Below are positions 17,334 to 25,971 of a stretch of DNA of 64,000 nt, piece by piece. Made by a program: the position numbers and the translations under genes. Origin of the DNA: Thermomicrobium roseum DSM 5159 (GTDB taxonomy: Bacteria > Chloroflexota > Chloroflexia > Thermomicrobiales > Thermomicrobiaceae); assembly GCF_000021685.1 (NCBI RefSeq), contig NC_011959.1:868001-932000 (forward strand), read 5' to 3'. The notes beneath the pieces are model-generated. The model saw nothing but the letters and a program-made list of their open reading frames with translations, had not been told where the DNA came from and ran no database searches. Within the stretch, counting starts at the first letter, position 1, and every line of letters begins with the position of its first letter.

Positions 17334-18061
17334 GTGGTGTCCAACGCTTGCTGGTGGTCGGTGCACACGCCGCCGACTTCGTCTGGCGCGCGGGAGGTGT
17401 CATCGCGCTGGTCACCGCAAACGGTGGAGAAGCGATCGTTCTTGCGCTTTCCTATGGTGAACGCGGGGAGTCGGGTGAGTTGTGGAAGGAGCCAGGTCAA
17501 ACAGTCGAGCGCGTCAAGGCGATCCGGCACGAGCAAGCAGAGCGTGCAGCCCACCTACTCGGCGCACGCTTCGTCAGCTTCGATCTCGGTGACTATCCCC
17601 TAGAAGTCGATCGCGAGGCGACCGAGCGACTCGCCCAGCTCATTCGCGACTTCCGCCCCGACGCGATCGTGACGCACACTCCGACCGATCCCTTCAACCC
17701 CGATCACCCGGTCGCCAACCAGGCTGTTCAACGAGCACGTCTCCTCTCCTCTGGTGCAGGCGTCGCCAGTGCCTTCGAGACGATCGAGCCGCCACCTTTG
17801 TACTACTTCGAGCCGCATCAACCTGAGCTCTGTGGTTTTGTCCCGAACGTCTTCGTCGATATCACGCCAGTATTCGAGAAAAAGGTCGCTGCGATGCAGG
17901 TCATGGCGTCACAACAGTACCTCCAGCACTACTATGCTGAGCTTGCGGAACGTCGGGCCAATCATGCACGGCGCATTTCCGGCGCCAAGGACATCCGCTA
18001 CGCAGAAGCGTTTCAACGTGTCACACCACTGGTCGTGCGTGCCTTGCTCGGTCATGGTTGA
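17330..18061 (+). CDS. PIG-L/LmbE-fold protein, GalB-like (4-oxalomesaconate hydratase candidate)
   Basis: 243 residues of the PIG-L fold. The usual zinc motif AHPDD is replaced by AHAAD at residues 12-16, within VVGAHAADFVWRAGG, while the third ligand region TDPFNPDHPVANQA is kept. From memory, GalB-type 4-oxalomesaconate hydratases of gallate catabolism share this altered motif and the FVWRAGG string, and differ from sugar deacetylases. The start overlaps the upstream stop (ATGA). A LigK/GalC-type aldolase follows 19 nt later, the next enzyme in that pathway. A plain deacetylase is the alternative, but the missing motif Asp and the context argue against it. Confidence 0.7.
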   Translation: MSGVQRLLVVGAHAADFVWRAGGVIALVTANGGEAIVLALSYGERGESGELWKEPGQTVERVKAIRHEQAERAAHLLGARFVSFDLGDYPLEVDREATERLAQLIRDFRPDAIVTHTPTDPFNPDHPVANQAVQRARLLSSGAGVASAFETIEPPPLYYFEPHQPELCGFVPNVFVDITPVFEKKVAAMQVMASQQYLQHYYAELAERRANHARRISGAKDIRYAEAFQRVTPLVVRALLGHG

Positions 18062-18080
18062 ACGTTCGCGGAGGTTCCAC

Positions 18081-18764
18081 ATGACGACACGTGAGCCGCA
18101 GGCGCACGAGTCCCTCGTCGCCCAAGCCTGCCGTGAGTTCGTTGAACTAGGTGTGGCGACAGTCTACGAAGCGTCGGGACGGCAGGGTCTCATCGATGCT
18201 CCCTTGGTTCCCATCCTCACGGGTCGACGTGTTGCTGGACCGGCACTGACCGTTCTGTGCGGCCAAGGCGATAACCTCATGGTTCACGCGGTGATGGAGC
18301 ATGTCTTTCCCGGCTCGGTGCTCGTGATTACGATGCCGGAACCCGAACCGGTCGCACTCGTTGGCGAACTTCTGGCGATTCAGGCTCACGTCCGCGGAGC
18401 AGCGGCCCTTTTGGTCGATGCCGCGGTCCGCGATCTCGAGGAACTGCGTGCAATGGAGCTTCCGGTGTGGACACGCTTCGTTCGTGTGCGTGGCGCAACC
18501 AAGGAGAAGGTCGGTGAAATCGATATCCCGGTCGTCGTCGGGGGAGCGCGCATCGAACCCCGCGACATCATCGTGCTCGATGACGACGGTGCCGTCGTGG
18601 TTCCCCGTGACCGCGTCGCCAGCGTTCTCGACGCAGCTCGCGCTCGTGCGGAGCGTGAAGCACGGATGCGTGAACGGCTCCGCGCGGGAGAGCTGTCCTT
18701 CGACCTGCATGGCTTGCGTTCGCTCATAGCGGATCGACGGTCAGGTCAGGGCATCGGTCGATAA
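18081..18764 (+). CDS. 4-carboxy-4-hydroxy-2-oxoadipate / HMG aldolase (LigK/GalC, RraA-like fold)
   Basis: 227 residues, the normal size for the class II pyruvate aldolase family that shares the RraA fold. Landmarks are TVYEASGRQG near residue 28, GPALTV, GDNLMVHA, then ALLVDAAVRDLEEL with the Arg117-Asp118 pair of the DGxxRD-type catalytic/metal site (here DAAVRD), and IVVLDDDGAVVVPR-type strands at 163-176. The family splits 4-carboxy-4-hydroxy-2-oxoadipate to pyruvate and oxaloacetate, or 4-hydroxy-4-methyl-2-oxoglutarate to two pyruvates. Start ATG has GGAGG six nt upstream. It is third of four genes in the ring-cleavage unit. An RraA-type RNase E inhibitor is excluded by length and context. 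Confidence 0.8.
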   Translation: MTTREPQAHESLVAQACREFVELGVATVYEASGRQGLIDAPLVPILTGRRVAGPALTVLCGQGDNLMVHAVMEHVFPGSVLVITMPEPEPVALVGELLAIQAHVRGAAALLVDAAVRDLEELRAMELPVWTRFVRVRGATKEKVGEIDIPVVVGGARIEPRDIIVLDDDGAVVVPRDRVASVLDAARARAEREARMRERLRAGELSFDLHGLRSLIADRRSGQGIGR

Positions 18765-18780
18765 TGGTGGAGGTACCGAG

Positions 18781-19761
18781 ATGGACGACGTGACCCTTTA
18801 CATCGGGGAACCGAGCTGCGACATGGCACACCTCGCTCACCTGGAACTCTTGACGCCGACACTGGAGGAAAGCGAACGGTTCTTCGTGGAGTACCTCGGC
18901 ATGACGGTGAGCGAGCGGCGCGGAAACTCCGTCTACCTGAGGGGATGGGACGACTATGCTCACCACACGCTCAAGCTCACTGCTGCCCCGGTACCTGGGA
19001 TGGAGCACTTCGCCTACCGAGTGAGTTCGCCACAGGCACTCGAGCGTCGCGTCACCAAGCTCGAGCGATCTGGACTCGGTTTGGGATGGATCGAGGGCGA
19101 CGCCGGCCACGGCCCAGCGTATCGTTTTCGCACACCTGACGGGCATGTCGGCGAACTCGTGTGGGAAGTGGAATGGTATCAACCGACACCGGAAACGAAA
19201 CCAGCGCTCAAGAATCAAGCGTCCCGTTTTCCAGCACGCGGCTGTAATGTGCGACGCCTCGACCACATCAACGTCTTCGCAGCTGATGTGAGGGCCACAC
19301 GACGCTTCTTGCAGGAAAACCTGGGACTCAAGCTCACCGAATGCATCATCTTCGACGGCGGGACAGAGAAAGGAGCATGGGTCACAGCGAACAACAAGGG
19401 TTACGAGATCGCGATCACCGAAGATCAGACCGGTGCTCGCGGACGGTTCCATCATGTCTGCTATGCCGTCGATACGCGTGAGGAAGTGCTCCGCGCCGCG
19501 GATATCGCGATCGAGTTCGGATATCGCATCGAATACGGCCCGCACAAGCACGCTGTTCAGCAGACCGTTTTCCTTTACGTCATCGAACCGGGTGGGCATC
19601 GGATCGAGATTGGCTGCCCAGGCGCTCGTCTCGTCCTCGCGCCTGACTGGAAGCCGATCGTCTGGACCGAAGCGGAGCGCAAGCGCGGGCAAGCTTGGGG
19701 GCTTCCCACGGTCGCGACATTCCATACCTACGGCACTCCACCGGTCGAGGTCACACGCTGA
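18781..19761 (+). CDS. Extradiol ring-cleavage dioxygenase, type I (catechol 2,3-dioxygenase family)
   Basis: 326 residues with two vicinal-oxygen-chelate modules, residues about 16-130 and 157-280. The C-terminal module holds the Fe(II) triad: His162 (RRLDHINVF), His224 or His225 (RFHHVCYAVD) and Glu276 (GGHRIEIG), with Tyr266 in FLYVIEPGG as the expected acid/base helper. The fold and length match metapyrocatechases. It opens a catechol-type ring next to the hydroxyls using O2. Last gene of the four-gene unit (GGAGG site, 16 nt after the aldolase), followed by a terminator. LigAB-type (type II) gallate or protocatechuate dioxygenases are absent, so this enzyme may take a gallate- or pyrogallol-like substrate (inference). 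Confidence 0.85.
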   Translation: MDDVTLYIGEPSCDMAHLAHLELLTPTLEESERFFVEYLGMTVSERRGNSVYLRGWDDYAHHTLKLTAAPVPGMEHFAYRVSSPQALERRVTKLERSGLGLGWIEGDAGHGPAYRFRTPDGHVGELVWEVEWYQPTPETKPALKNQASRFPARGCNVRRLDHINVFAADVRATRRFLQENLGLKLTECIIFDGGTEKGAWVTANNKGYEIAITEDQTGARGRFHHVCYAVDTREEVLRAADIAIEFGYRIEYGPHKHAVQQTVFLYVIEPGGHRIEIGCPGARLVLAPDWKPIVWTEAERKRGQAWGLPTVATFHTYGTPPVEVTR

Positions 19762-19783
19762 AGAGCCTCGCAAAATCGACCTA

Positions 19784-19826
19784 CCTGCGGAGGGTGAAGC
19801 CTGGCTCCATCCTCCGCAGGTTTTCT
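19784..19826 (+). terminator. Rho-independent terminator of the ring-cleavage operon
   Basis: A 10-bp perfect stem CCTGCGGAGG / CCTCCGCAGG with a 17-nt loop is followed by TTTTCT, 22 nt after the dioxygenase stop. Confidence 0.8.
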
Positions 19827-20054
19827 CTATCGACCAGCAGTTCCGAAACCTCGTTCGATGCTTCAAGGTCCTCTCACAGAACACCGCCAACCGTCTTCCG
19901 ATCGACGGTTTTCCTCCGCTGGACACGCTATCATCATTTCAGCTCGTGCGTCGATCGATGCGAGATGTCGGGGAAGGGGATTTCTCGACTTTCTGGGGAC
20001 ATCATCATGCGTTACCGAGCGTCCAGCGATCACAGTGGAACCGGAATCCTTTCG

Positions 20055-21731
20055 ATGCGCCTCACGCGACGCGCGCTTCTCGGGCTTTCCCCGCTCCTCG
20101 CAGTGTGCCGCTGGGCATCACCCATGCCCACCACTGCGCCTTCGTCTCCCACGCCGGAGAAGGACTCGAGGAAGCGACACGTCAGGCGGCCTTCGCGCCA
20201 GACCGTCTCTCGTTCGCTCCGTCTCACCCTCGGCCTGAGCCCGCTCCCACCCACTCTGCAGCAACAAGCAGTACGATGGATGGAACTGCTCCGCGAGCAG
20301 CTTCCGCCACGCTGGACACTCGAGCTCGTCGAGCCGGAGCAGGCATCGATCAGATTGCGCGTCACTTCCCGCTATCCGACTGGGCCGGTAGTCGGTGTCC
20401 GCTATCTCGTACCAGTGACGTCACACAAAAATTTTGTTTCGAGTCTCGATGCCTCGTCACTCGACGCACTTCTCGCTGCGCGCATCAGAGACTGGCGAGA
20501 CCTCGGGCATCCCGAACCACTTCCTGTCGTACGGATCAGCGTCCAGGAAAACGGGAAAGCCCTCGACCAACCGGACCTCACGGTGACCAACGCGAGCGAT
20601 CTCAGCGCGCAAGTGCCAGGGGGTGCCTTCGCCCTCGTCGAACCCTGGGCGCTGTATCCGTACCTACGCGTTCTTCATTTTGAGGGAAAGGACCCTCTGC
20701 GCTTCGACCAGAACGATTATCCGAGGTTGCTGACCGAGTGGCTCACCCTCGAAGGGGCAGTCGATCTCCTCCCACCCGAGACGTTGCAACCGCTCTTCGC
20801 CACACGACCAGTCTTCACGACGCTCACCTTCGCAGGGGACGTCATTCTGGGACGTACCGTCCACCGCATCATGGCCGCTCGTGGTGACTGGACTTCCCCT
20901 TTCCGGTCGATCGCCTCTGAGCTTGCCTGGGCCGATCTGACGGTCGTCAACCTCGAGTGTGCGCTCACCCGGCGGTTTCAACCCCCAGCCGACCCGTATA
21001 CGCTGCGATTCATGAGTTTTCCGGAAGCGGTCGCCGGACTCGCCTTATCCGGTATCGATGCGGTCAGCTTAGCCAACAACCACAGCATGGATTTCGGCTA
21101 TGCGGCAGTGCAGGACACCAGGCAGGTCTGTGAGGAGGTCGGCATCACCACGTTCGGCGTGGGGGACAACCTCGCCGCGGCCGTCCTACCGGCTGTTTTC
21201 CAGATCGGGTCGTCGCGTATCGCCTTGCTCGGCTTCGACGGCGTTTCGACCGACTGGTACGGCGCGCGCCAAAACACGCCTGGTACTGCTCCGCTTCGAG
21301 CGGATATCGTCGAAGATGCCGTTCGGATTGCTTCCCAGCAAGCCGACATCGTCATCCCGTTCTTTCATTGGGGTGTCGAATATACGCTCGTACCGACAGC
21401 CCAGCAACGCGAGATCGCGCGCCGCGCCATCGATGCCGGCGCGACCCTCGTCGTGGGATCGCATCCGCACTGGGTACAGGGCGTCGAGTGGCATCGCGAG
21501 CGCCCCATCTTCTACTCGCTCGGTAACTTCGTCTTCGATCAGGAATGGTCGTTGGAAACCAAACAAGGATTGATTCTTCATCTCTGGCTGTCTGGCGCTG
21601 AGCTCGTTCGCTACGAACTCGTCCCTGTCCTGATCGAGGACTACCATCGGCCACGCCTCGCTCGCGGTGAGGAAGCGCAGGCGATCCTCCAACGCGTGCG
21701 CGAGTCGAGTCGTCTCCTCAGCGAGGGCTGA
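20055..21731 (+). CDS. CapA-family (poly-gamma-glutamate synthesis type) metallophosphatase, Tat-exported
   Basis: 558 residues. The N-terminus MRLTRRALLGLSPLLAVCRW is a twin-arginine signal, so the protein is probably exported. A poorly conserved domain of about 240 residues precedes the CapA domain, which starts at TFAGDVILGRTVHRIM, continues through NLECALTRR and SLANNHSMDFG, and ends with GSHPHWVQGVEWH and FYSLGNFVFDQ. These Asp/Asn/His motifs are the metal-binding set of this calcineurin-like family. In Bacillus CapA helps poly-gamma-glutamate synthesis; here no capB or capC is adjacent, so the role is open. Start ATG 20055 is chosen for the Tat motif (GGAA, 8-nt gap); ATG 20007 with GGGGA is the alternative. 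Confidence 0.8.
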   Translation: MRLTRRALLGLSPLLAVCRWASPMPTTAPSSPTPEKDSRKRHVRRPSRQTVSRSLRLTLGLSPLPPTLQQQAVRWMELLREQLPPRWTLELVEPEQASIRLRVTSRYPTGPVVGVRYLVPVTSHKNFVSSLDASSLDALLAARIRDWRDLGHPEPLPVVRISVQENGKALDQPDLTVTNASDLSAQVPGGAFALVEPWALYPYLRVLHFEGKDPLRFDQNDYPRLLTEWLTLEGAVDLLPPETLQPLFATRPVFTTLTFAGDVILGRTVHRIMAARGDWTSPFRSIASELAWADLTVVNLECALTRRFQPPADPYTLRFMSFPEAVAGLALSGIDAVSLANNHSMDFGYAAVQDTRQVCEEVGITTFGVGDNLAAAVLPAVFQIGSSRIALLGFDGVSTDWYGARQNTPGTAPLRADIVEDAVRIASQQADIVIPFFHWGVEYTLVPTAQQREIARRAIDAGATLVVGSHPHWVQGVEWHRERPIFYSLGNFVFDQEWSLETKQGLILHLWLSGAELVRYELVPVLIEDYHRPRLARGEEAQAILQRVRESSRLLSEG

Positions 21732-21914
21732 ATCGAGCGCGACGGCCGACGAGACGGACACGAGCCACTCGCCTTCTGACCGCTACGGATGCCAAAGGCA
21801 CGTACGAGGAGGATGGAGAAAAGAGCGCTCGGGCATTTCGGGGCCAATTGCGTCTGATCGGTAACCGAACGAGTGCACACCCCGCCTCGCCCCAGGTCTC
21901 AGAGACCGCGCCCC

Positions 21915-21944
21915 TTGACAAAGGCAGCAGCGATATGCCATACT
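21915..21944 (+). promoter_or_regulatory. Promoter of tRNA-Asp
   Basis: A consensus TTGACA at 21915-21920, an 18-nt spacer and CATACT at 21939-21944. The start site would fall near 21951, about 10 nt before the tRNA. Confidence 0.65.
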
Positions 21945-21960
21945 CTCGGCGTGACAACGC

Positions 21961-22034
21961 GGAGGCGTGGTGTAGAGGCCTAACACGCGGCCCTGTCAAG
22001 GCCGAGATCGCGGGTTCGAATCCCGTCGCTTCCG
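21961..22034 (+). tRNA. tRNA-Asp, anticodon GTC
   Basis: Acceptor GGAGGCG pairs with CGCTTCC (one G-U), T8 is present, anticodon stem CGGCC/GGCCG encloses loop CTGTCAA, and the T arm is GCGGG-TTCGAAT-CCCGT. Discriminator G22034 agrees with the Asp identity element. CCA is not encoded. A promoter lies just upstream and a terminator 8 nt downstream, so it is a single-gene unit. Confidence 0.95.
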
Positions 22035-22041
22035 CTGGCAT

Positions 22042-22070
22042 CCCGGAACCACTCGGTTCCGGGATTTTTT
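22042..22070 (+). terminator. Rho-independent terminator of tRNA-Asp
   Basis: A perfect 9-bp stem CCCGGAACC / GGTTCCGGG with a 4-nt loop is followed by ATTTTTT. Confidence 0.9.
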
Positions 22071-22427
22071 CTCGCAGAGCGTCTCACCCATCGAACGGCT
22101 CCGCTCGGATCAGCTTCGGTACGTCCTCCCCCATCGAAATCCTCGTCGCTACCGTGGCAAGTCTGAGACGGGAAAACTCCGCGCGACGACCTCTCGGCAG
22201 CATCGATGACGGGCAACTCGTCACAGCTCGTCCGTCATCCTCCATCTCAGTCGCTGTCACCCTGCCTCCGCGCGAGCACGCAAAGCACGAGTCCTCCGCG
22301 CGCTAACCTCACAATCAGTCACTCGGTGTCGGGTGGAGCCGTCCTCGAACGTACCGCTCGCTCCCTCGAACGCACCGGACATCGTGCGTCGATCCGGTCG
22401 CTGTTCCCTGTCTTCGTCGGTCCGCCG
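22071..22427. other. Intergenic, nothing recognised
   Basis: About 360 nt between the tRNA-Asp terminator and the end of the SDR gene. No gene, promoter or repeat could be supported. Confidence 0.5.
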
Positions 22428-23213
22428 TCACTGCGGAACCTGCGCTTGCTCCCACCACAATCCCATTCTCGCCTGAGTCCCCCCATCGACGAACAAGACC
22501 TGCCCCGTAATGAAGTCCGCATCCTCGGACACGAGGAAGACAGCAGCCTTCCCGACGTCCTCCGGTCGCCCCACCCGTCCCCAGGGAACGAGCTGGTTTC
22601 CGAGTTCGGTGGTGTAACCAGGAAATTGGAAATACCGCGGCACCTCGATCAGCCCGGGACCGATCGCATTGACTCGAATCTTGAGCGGAGCGAGTTCGAT
22701 GGCCAACGAACGCGTGAAGGCGATGATCGCTCCCTTCGTCGCCGCATAGGCTGCATGCAAGGGAAAACCAGCCGCACCATGGATCGAACTGATGTTCAAA
22801 ATCGCCCCACCGCCGTTCTGGATCATGTAGTGAGCAGCGCGTTGCGCGCAGAAGAAATAACTCCGCATGTTGAGATCGAAAAGCTCATTGTAGACGTCTT
22901 CCGGAAAGTCGAGAAACGGCCGTGCACGCGTCACACCCGCGTTATTCACGAGTATGTCCAGGCCACCGAGGGCAGCCGCCGCTTCGTCGACGACACGGCG
23001 ACATTCGCTGACCGAGCGGAGATCACCTCCTATCGCGAAGGCCCGCCCACCAGCCTGCTCGATTTCCCGTGCCGTAACCTCTGCGCCTTCCCGGCTGTGG
23101 GCGTAATGCAGGACGACTGCCGCTCCTTCTGCTGCCAACGCGCGAGCGATCCCTTGCCCGATACCCATGCCAGCTCCCGTCACGAGGGCCCGCTTCCCAC
23201 TCAACTTCCCCAT
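22428..23213 (-). CDS. Short-chain dehydrogenase/reductase (SDR)
   Basis: 261 residues, classical SDR. NAD(P) motif TGAGMGIG at residues 12-19, NNAGVTR in the central sheet, catalytic Ser in LNISSIHGA and YAATK for Tyr/Lys, and the C-terminal FVDGGTQARMG. The substrate is not determined; annotation pipelines would call it 3-oxoacyl-ACP reductase or glucose dehydrogenase. Beside a mandelate-racemase-family enzyme and a mannonate dehydratase, a uronate or aldonate oxidoreductase (such as fructuronate reductase) is a sensible guess. Start ATG 23213 has GGAGG upstream; 13 further open codons 5' lack support. It is divergent from the racemase-family gene. Confidence 0.85.
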   Translation of the reverse strand: MGKLSGKRALVTGAGMGIGQGIARALAAEGAAVVLHYAHSREGAEVTAREIEQAGGRAFAIGGDLRSVSECRRVVDEAAAALGGLDILVNNAGVTRARPFLDFPEDVYNELFDLNMRSYFFCAQRAAHYMIQNGGGAILNISSIHGAAGFPLHAAYAATKGAIIAFTRSLAIELAPLKIRVNAIGPGLIEVPRYFQFPGYTTELGNQLVPWGRVGRPEDVGKAAVFLVSEDADFITGQVLFVDGGTQARMGLWWEQAQVPQ

Positions 23214-23356
23214 CGCTTCTCCTCCTTCTGGACTCTGTACTCCGCTCCTCACAGTATCGCGTGACAGGCGACGAGCCGACTACCCCCTAGTCGCTTGCTG
23301 ATGACCGCTGCACTTGCTAGGGTTCTGGCGCTGACTCGTCATGCATCAGGGAAGCG

Positions 23357-24564
23357 ATGACAGATCACCTGACGAACGAGTGGGGGAATGGAGTGCGGAT
23401 CGCCGCTGTCGAGACTGCCGTTATCGAGGGGAACTTCGACTGGATTCTGGTGCGCGTGACGACCGACGATGGTTCGTCGGGTCTCGGTGAGGCGTACTGG
23501 GGAGCTGGCGTCCTCGAACTGATCAAGGCTGCGAGTGCATTCATCATCAGCAAGAATCCATTCGATGTCGCACGCATCATCTTCGAACTCCAGCGCTGCC
23601 TTTCGGGGGCGGGTTCACAAGCCGGCGCCACCGTGACGACCATCAGCGGGATCGAACTCGCCCTGTGGGATCTCGTCGCTCGAGCACTCGACACCCCACT
23701 CTCGACATTGTTCGGAGGTCGCTTCCGCGACCGGATACGACTTTACGTCGACCTCCACGCCGGAGAAGAACCAACTCCCGAAAGTTGGGCCATACGCGCA
23801 CGGGATGCGCTGGCTCGAGGTTTTTCCGCCGTGAAATTCGACATCGACGCACCGAATCCCTATCGTGCCAGCTCGGCAGAGAACACCGATCCATGGCGTC
23901 TCTGGTACGAGCCATACAATCGAACGATGAGCGCAGCCGAACGTCGTTTCATCGTGGACGTCGTGAGCGCCGTCCGCGCAGCGATCGGCCCTGACATCGA
24001 TCTCGCGCTCGATTGCCATTGGAAATACGCAGTCCCTGATGCGATCGCTCTGGCGCACGCGCTGGAGCCGCTGCTGCCGGTTTGGTTGGAAGACCCGGTA
24101 CCACCGGACAACGTGGATGCACTTCGCGCGGTCGCGAGGAGCACCCGCATTCCGATTTGTACTGGCGAAAACCATTACCGACTCGCAGGCTTCCGCGAGC
24201 TGATTCTCCGGCAAGCCTGCCAGTTTGTGGCACACGATATTCCAAAATGGGCGGCCTCCTCGAGGCCCGCAACGTCGCTGCACTGGCTGAACTCTATGGG
24301 CTGCTCGTCGTCCCACACAACGTCGCGAGTCCCATCGGCACGATGGCAGCCGCACAACTCTGCGCGGCCATACCCAACTTCTTCGCGCTCGAGTTTCATG
24401 CTTTCGATCTCGCATGGTGGGAGGAACTCGTTTTCGAACGACCACTCATCCAAGACGGTCACCTCGTCCTCCCCGATCGCCCTGGGCATGGTCTGATGCT
24501 GAACGTCGATGTCGCGCGGGCTCACGCCAAGCGTGGCACGACGTTCTTCCGTGAACCGGTCTGA
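23357..24564 (+). pseudogene. Mandelate racemase/muconate lactonizing enzyme family, frameshifted
   Basis: An enolase-superfamily sugar-acid dehydratase in two registers. The first frame runs from ATG 23357 to about 24247: a capping domain, SGIELALWDLVARALDTPLS, KFDID for the first base, DLALDCHWKY and WLEDPVPPDN for metal ligands, and ICTGENHYR. The barrel continues one frame over with MGGLLEARNVAALAELYG and VVPHNVASPIGTMAAAQLCA to a TGA at 24562-24564. Continuity needs one more base in the A-run at 24244-24247 (four A, five expected). Without correction the first frame reads on with unrelated sequence to 24496. It is either a real inactivating deletion, a sequencing error in the homopolymer, or slippage. 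The reaction was probably dehydration of a hexonate. Confidence 0.8.
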
Positions 24565-24752
24565 CACCAGAACAGCTCGCTGCACTGCGAGATTTTTGTT
24601 GTCATGGTGAGCGGTGCCGACTTGGCGAAGCCGAGACCCTTCTGGCTCGACCCGCTCCATCGCTCGTATGGTGTCGCGACGGCCGAGCCCGCTAGCATTT
24701 CTGTGGCCGATCGGCCAAAATCACGAGGAAAACCATGGAAAGGAGTTCGACA

Positions 24753-25802
24753 ATGGAACTCGCTTTGATTCTTCCGCCGTGGCCGAACGAGCGGTGGAAG
24801 TTGGCGCTCCAGATGGGTGTCACCCATGCAGTCACGACGCTACCCTTCCACGTCGCAGGTGGCCATCAAGCCTCCAATCCACCGGGTGTTCCGCAGCCCA
24901 TTGTACCGGTCGATGTGCCGCCGCCAGAGCATCGCCCGTGGGACTTCATGCCTTTGCTCCTCATGGTGCAACGCTTCCGCGAGGCCGGCATCACGGTGTC
25001 GGTGATAGAAGCATCACCGCCGATGCATCGCGCGCGACTGGGAATCGAGGGGCGTGACGAAGAAATCGAGTGGGTCATCACGCTCATTCGCAATATGGGC
25101 AAACTCGGAATCCCTGTTTGGTGCTGGAACTGGATGGCGGTCATCAACTGGGCGCGCACATCGGTCACCACCCCGACACGAGGCGGTGCACTCACGACGA
25201 GCTACGACCACGAACTCATGGAGCGTGCCGGGCTGACTCATGTCGGGACGGTGAGCGCGGAGCAACTGTGGGAGAACCTTCGCTATTTTCTCAGCGCTGT
25301 CGTACCGGTCGCGGAAGAGGCGGGAGTCCAACTCGCCCTGCATCCTGACGATCCACCTGTGCCGTCACTCCGGGGCATCGCGCGCATTCTCATCACGCCG
25401 CAAGCGCTCCAGCGTGCACTCGATCTCCATCCCAGCCCAGCGCATGGGCTCACTTTTTGCCAGGGAACGGTCTCCTCGATGGGAGTCGATGTCATCGAAT
25501 GGATTAACCATTTCGGAAAGCAAGGTAAGATCCACTTCGTCCACTTTCGCGACGTTCGCGGCGGCCCGACCAACTTCGTCGAGACGTTCCATGACGACGG
25601 ACAGACCGACATGCTCCGAGCCATGCAAGCGTACTGTCGAGTTGGTTTCCGCGGTGTGATGCGACCCGATCATGCGCCCACAATGGAAGGGGAACCGAAC
25701 ACAGAACCGGGCTACATGATGCTCGGTCGCCTTTTCGCCATCGGTTACATGAAGGGGTTACGAGAAGCGGTGCTCAAGACAGAATTCTCGTCGCCGCGCT
25801 AG
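24753..25802 (+). CDS. uxuA: Mannonate dehydratase
   Basis: 349 residues, the normal UxuA size. Metal and catalytic regions of the family are visible: LALHPDDPPVPSLRGI, the Cys in GLTFCQGTVSSMG, IHFVHFRDVRG and VMRPDHAPTMEGE near the C-terminus. It converts D-mannonate to 2-keto-3-deoxygluconate with Mn or Fe in hexuronate breakdown. Start ATG 24753 has AAAGGAG seven nt upstream; an in-frame ATG at 24735 is less well placed. It follows the frameshifted enolase-superfamily gene on the same strand by about 190 nt. With the SDR it forms a small hexuronate locus; uxaC and the KDG kinase and aldolase are not in the window. Confidence 0.9.
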   Translation: MELALILPPWPNERWKLALQMGVTHAVTTLPFHVAGGHQASNPPGVPQPIVPVDVPPPEHRPWDFMPLLLMVQRFREAGITVSVIEASPPMHRARLGIEGRDEEIEWVITLIRNMGKLGIPVWCWNWMAVINWARTSVTTPTRGGALTTSYDHELMERAGLTHVGTVSAEQLWENLRYFLSAVVPVAEEAGVQLALHPDDPPVPSLRGIARILITPQALQRALDLHPSPAHGLTFCQGTVSSMGVDVIEWINHFGKQGKIHFVHFRDVRGGPTNFVETFHDDGQTDMLRAMQAYCRVGFRGVMRPDHAPTMEGEPNTEPGYMMLGRLFAIGYMKGLREAVLKTEFSSPR

Positions 25803-25971
25803 ACACGCTCGGCATGAGAGGTTATCGAGCCAGATACCGTAACCCATTCGCGCATCGGCCCCCACGCTCCGCCCGTCAGCAGTTCACCGCCGACACTCCG
25901 GGTGCGTCCTGGCTCGTCGGGTCGGCTACACTCGAGACGAGAGTACGAACGAGCAGAGCGAGGCGAGTCTC

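Noticed and set aside
19433..20683. 416-codon plus-strand open frame across the dioxygenase end and the CapA start
   Set aside because: It spans the operon terminator at 19784-19826 and lies out of frame in two genes with clear motifs.
21959..22036. Alternative tRNA-Asp limits with acceptor GCGGAGG and discriminator T
   Set aside because: Shifting by two bases gives a proper T8, a full acceptor stem and discriminator G as required for Asp.
22206..23264. 352-codon plus-strand open frame opposite the SDR gene
   Set aside because: It is antisense to an SDR with all catalytic motifs and has no ribosome-binding site or motif of its own.
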